Source: Chloroflexota bacterium
GTDB taxonomy: Bacteria; Chloroflexota; Dehalococcoidia; Lucifugimonadales; UBA3495
Direction: 5' to 3'
NCBI GenBank assembly: GCA_009840165.1
Contig: VXOG01000028.1
Coordinates: 29,937-93,936, forward strand
Length of the DNA: 64,000 nt
Shown piece by piece: positions 61,408 through 64,000 of this stretch. A model generated the notes under the pieces. The model was not told the DNA's origin. It did not search any database and saw only the letters and a program-made list of their open reading frames with translations. Each line of letters begins with the position of its first letter. The first letter of the stretch is position 1. The translations under genes were made by a program, and so were the position numbers.

Positions 61408-62808
61408 CTACCGCGCCGGAACCAGCCCCGCGGCCATCACCGTATCCCGGTTGATGGTGTCGGGCAGCTTATAGCGCGGCCATAGTGAAAAGCCCAGCAG
61501 CACCAAGCCCCCTGCTAGCAACGGCGCCAACCGTATGCCCATGGGATTCTCCGGCGAGTCTCCCAGTTGCAGCACCAGGCTCAACAACAGCGGTGGCAGC
61601 GCGTAGGTGACTTTTTCAAAAAAGTTCTGCGTGGCGTAAAACAGCGCCTCACGTCGCTCGCCTCGCAACAGGGCGTCGTAGTCCGCGATGTCGGCGGTCA
61701 GCCCTTTGGGTAGCAGGAAAACTGCCGCCATGGGCATCCCGGCAATAAACATTACGACGAATCCCTGTAGCAACAGGCCGCCGCTCATCGCCAGCCCGAC
61801 CAGTCCAATCAGCGGGAACAGCAATGCGCTGGTCACCAGGCATACCCCATAAATCCGACGCTTGGTGACCCGACCGGCGGCAAACAGCATCCAAATGGCG
61901 ATGCCGGCTACGACTACCCCGGCGATAACGCTCATGGACAGGAAACTTGTGGCCGCGCCGTCCCGCTCTTGCAGCAGCACGCCGACTGCGAAAAACGGCA
62001 CCCAGCCCTGCAACACCCCGACCCCGGTGGTGAACATCACAAAGGTCGGCAGAAACGCCACGAACTGCGAATTGCGCAGCGTGTCCTTGAATCCCTGCCA
62101 GAAGTGCACTTCTGCCGGCGAAATGTCTCGCGGCGCTCGGTTCCACACCGCGCGCAGCGATAAGTAGCGAAATACCAGCGCCACCACCGCGAAAAAGGTC
62201 CCGGCAACCTGGAACCCAAAGGCATCCTTGATGAACCCTCCGGCCACTAGCCCCAGCCCGGCGCCGCCAACGGCGAACAGGAAGATCAGGCTCACCACGC
62301 TCATGCGGTCGCGCGCCGTCCTGGTCAATTCCGGCACCAGTGCCTCCAAAGCGCCGCTGGACATCGTCGCCGCCGTGAAGAACAGTTCCAGCATCAGCAC
62401 GAAGTACAGCGCATTCCACCAACTGCTGCCCTCCACGGGCAGCGACCAGATCAAAGCTCCGAACAGCGCATAAAACGGAGTGGAGAACATGATGAACGGA
62501 ATGCGCCGCCCCCACCGGCTCCGCGTCCGGTCACTCCACCAGCCAATCAGCGGATCCGTGAATGCGTCGATGAAGCGTCCCGCGAAAATCAGAACTCCCG
62601 CCAACACCCGGGCGTCTATGTCGAAACCCAGCAACGACACGTCAGGAACCCGGCTCATTCCCTCAATTGCCGGCGGCGCCAGGAAAAATAGCACCCACTG
62701 TTGCCGAAAATAGCTTATTGCCTGCAAACCCACGTGATCCGCAGAGAAAAGCATTTTGTTAAGCAGCGGCATTCGCGGCGCCGCTTGTCCCGCCGTATCC
62801 GTAGTCAT
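61408..62808 (-). CDS. GPH-family (MelB-like) sugar:cation symporter
   Basis: 466 residues from ATG 62808. The ORF-track start is 20 codons earlier and unsupported. It has about twelve membrane segments. FAGRFIDAFTDPLIGWWSDRTRSRWGRRIPFI is the GPH/MFS_2 signature loop, and ADIADYDALLRGERREALFYATQNFFEKV is the second-half motif. It is likely to import a glycoside, pentoside or other organic solute with H+ or Na+. The substrate is unknown. Confidence 0.88.
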   Translation of the reverse strand: MTTDTAGQAAPRMPLLNKMLFSADHVGLQAISYFRQQWVLFFLAPPAIEGMSRVPDVSLLGFDIDARVLAGVLIFAGRFIDAFTDPLIGWWSDRTRSRWGRRIPFIMFSTPFYALFGALIWSLPVEGSSWWNALYFVLMLELFFTAATMSSGALEALVPELTRTARDRMSVVSLIFLFAVGGAGLGLVAGGFIKDAFGFQVAGTFFAVVALVFRYLSLRAVWNRAPRDISPAEVHFWQGFKDTLRNSQFVAFLPTFVMFTTGVGVLQGWVPFFAVGVLLQERDGAATSFLSMSVIAGVVVAGIAIWMLFAAGRVTKRRIYGVCLVTSALLFPLIGLVGLAMSGGLLLQGFVVMFIAGMPMAAVFLLPKGLTADIADYDALLRGERREALFYATQNFFEKVTYALPPLLLSLVLQLGDSPENPMGIRLAPLLAGGLVLLGFSLWPRYKLPDTINRDTVMAAGLVPAR

Positions 62809-62956
62809 TGCATAAGCTGCCAACCACTCATTCGGGCCGCAATGTACCACATCCGGGTTGTCCCGCAAGCCGGTGTGATAAGATAACTACCGTCGTTTTC
62901 GAGTCAGATCGACTGCTTATCAACCTCCCTAATCAGCGCCCAACAGAGGTTTCAAC

Positions 62957-63430
62957 ATGGCCATCACCGTAGGACAGCCCGCCCCCGACTTCACTCTCCA
63001 CGAAAACCCCGCCACACAGCACAGCCTCAGCGACTACCGTGGCAAGAACGTCGTTATCGCCTTCTTCCCCGGCGCTTTCACCGGCGTCTGCACCACCGAG
63101 ATGTGCGCCTTCCGAGACCGGATTGACGATTTCAACGGCCTGAACGCCGTCGTCCTCGGAATCACCGTTGACCCACCCTTCGCCCAAGCCGCTTGGAAAG
63201 CCGCCAACAACGTCGAGTACACCTTCCTCAGCGACTACAACCGCGAGGTCGTCAACGCCTACGATGTCGCCCTGCCCGGCCTCGCCGGAATGCAGGGTTA
63301 CGTCGCCGCCAAGCGCGCCGTTACCATCGTGGACGGCGAAGGCGTCGTCCGCTATCACTGGGTATCCGAATCGCCCGCTAACGAGCCGGACTACGACGAG
63401 GTGCGCGCCGCCGTCGCCGCCCTCAGCTAA
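62957..63430 (+). CDS. peroxiredoxin (AhpC/TSA family)
   Basis: 157 residues. ITVGQPAPDFTLHENP opens the fold. The peroxidatic cysteine is in FFPGAFTGVCTTEMC (about residue 49), with the second Cys 5 residues later. A distant resolving cysteine is lacking, so it is of 1-Cys/AhpE or atypical 2-Cys type. It reduces peroxides in the cytoplasm. AGAGG precedes the ATG. Confidence 0.9.
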   Translation: MAITVGQPAPDFTLHENPATQHSLSDYRGKNVVIAFFPGAFTGVCTTEMCAFRDRIDDFNGLNAVVLGITVDPPFAQAAWKAANNVEYTFLSDYNREVVNAYDVALPGLAGMQGYVAAKRAVTIVDGEGVVRYHWVSESPANEPDYDEVRAAVAALS

Positions 63431-63459
63431 ACTACTCGCCGGCTGGAACCATTCGGCGT

Positions 63460-63483
63460 AGGGGCGAATAATCATTCGCCCCT
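63460..63483. repeat. AGGGGCGAAT-AATC-ATTCGCCCCT hairpin
   Basis: A 10-bp perfect stem with the same AATC loop as the hairpin at 141-162. It sits between the 3' ends of convergent genes, so it probably acts as a bidirectional terminator. Confidence 0.65.
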
Positions 63484-63499
63484 ATTTTCATATCGACTG

Positions 63500-64000
63500 T
63501 CACGAGTGGCTGACCAGCCGCTCCACCACCATCTCCGTCAACCGTCCCGCATCCACCCCCAGGCACACGTTCACGTTCGCCTCCCGCCCGGTCATGCTGT
63601 ACCAGTCCACCACCGTCTGCCCCCGCGTCAGTTCGCCGCCCGTATCCACCGCCACTGCCAGCCGTTCCGTCTCAAACAGTGTCGGATCTACCGCGTATGC
63701 CACTGCTGGCACGTCGTTGTAGCGCACTGCCTCGCCCTCCGCCAGCCGGCCCAATCGCCGGTACGCCGCCCGCGTATATTCCGACGCCGACACCAACAGC
63801 CGCACCGCCGGGGCCGGACATTCAACCAGCCGAGCGAACTGTTCATCGGAAAACCCGCAGTGGTCGCAAACGTCCAACCCCACCTGCACGATCCGCACTC
63901 CGGAGTCATACAGAATCGCCGCCGCTTCCGGGTCCTCGTGTATGTTGGCCGTCGCTACGGGCGATACGTTGCCCGGAACTCGCACCGCGCCCCCCATCAC
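63500..64000 (-). CDS. nucleoside hydrolase family protein (N-terminus beyond window)
   Basis: The last 166 residues of a protein that continues past the window edge. GGAVRVPGNVSPVATANIHEDPEAA and VRIVQVGLDVCDHCGFSDEQ are the middle-to-C-terminal signatures of inosine/uridine-preferring nucleoside hydrolases, including the N-x-x-x-D-P-E-A segment. The N-terminal DxDxxxDD calcium motif would lie outside. These enzymes split nucleosides into base and ribose. Confidence 0.8.
   Translation of the reverse strand: MMGGAVRVPGNVSPVATANIHEDPEAAAILYDSGVRIVQVGLDVCDHCGFSDEQFARLVECPAPAVRLLVSASEYTRAAYRRLGRLAEGEAVRYNDVPAVAYAVDPTLFETERLAVAVDTGGELTRGQTVVDWYSMTGREANVNVCLGVDAGRLTEMVVERLVSHS

Overview
The window is a high-GC bacterial chromosome segment with short intergenic spaces, no rRNA, no CRISPR array and no complete insertion sequence. 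The gene mix suggests a Chloroflexota lineage (Dehalococcoidia/SAR202-like), possibly from a metagenome. It includes a PAC2-family protein, a family III CoA-transferase, Ala/Pro/Thr-rich lipoproteins, a Gld-like ABC operon with DUF4340, MoxR/VWA genes, a threonyl-tRNA synthetase without a TGS domain, and many dispersed hairpin repeats. The taxonomic placement is inference.

Layout. 1-7.2 kb: two thiamine-diphosphate enzymes flank a type II restriction-modification pair (an SPPY-type methyltransferase overlapping a BglII-like endonuclease), copy A of an unrecognised structured element, and an orphan gene without a canonical start. 7.2-18.6 kb: a secreted repeat protein with a HExxH peptidase domain, an acetamidase/formamidase, a small HTH gene facing a long non-coding region rich in TGTAA-type boxes, a threonine dehydratase-like enzyme, an AIR-synthase-related protein, tRNA-Glu, an EamA transporter, a nitroreductase, an amidohydrolase and a PAC2 protein. 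18.6-19.5 kb: four tRNAs (Val, Leu, Arg, Val) with their own promoter and copy B of the structured element. 19.8-27.2 kb: CaiB-type CoA-transferase, ribokinase-like kinase, Nudix, ComF, an Asp-box propeller protein, an HMG-CoA-lyase-like enzyme, and a speD-speB polyamine pair. 27.3-33.3 kb: an ABC exporter operon resembling gldA/F/G plus DUF4340, then cinA. 33.4-38.9 kb (minus strand): coaE, a CbbQ/NorQ-like MoxR ATPase, a CoA-pyrophosphatase-type Nudix and a CbbO/NorD-like VWA protein, tightly packed. 39.1-43.0 kb: a peptide-type ABC importer (binding protein and two permeases) behind an operator-like inverted repeat. 43.0-47.3 kb: rimI, an endonuclease-Q-like gene, an alpha/beta hydrolase and selA. 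47.4-54.1 kb: acyl-CoA dehydrogenase, SIMPL protein, dcd, and ribD-ribE-ribB-ribBA. 54.2-64 kb: prfB with its programmed frameshift, thrS, remnants of a DUF5678/aspartic-protease pair, two thioredoxin-like selenoprotein genes, a DUF255 protein, a GPH symporter, a peroxiredoxin and a partial nucleoside hydrolase.

The most notable find is at 57.6-59.1 kb. Two adjacent lipoprotein genes each carry an in-frame UGA exactly where a thioredoxin CxxC motif needs its first cysteine (FATW-U-P-x-C). Each UGA is followed by a hairpin of the same geometry with an 8-nt GAGTT-containing loop, and selA lies 12 kb away. The ORF track splits these two genes into four pieces. Read together they are tandem selenocysteine thioredoxin-fold lipoproteins. 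The second is the pair of structured ~270-310 bp elements at 4.1 and 19.2 kb, which share conserved blocks and paired ends.
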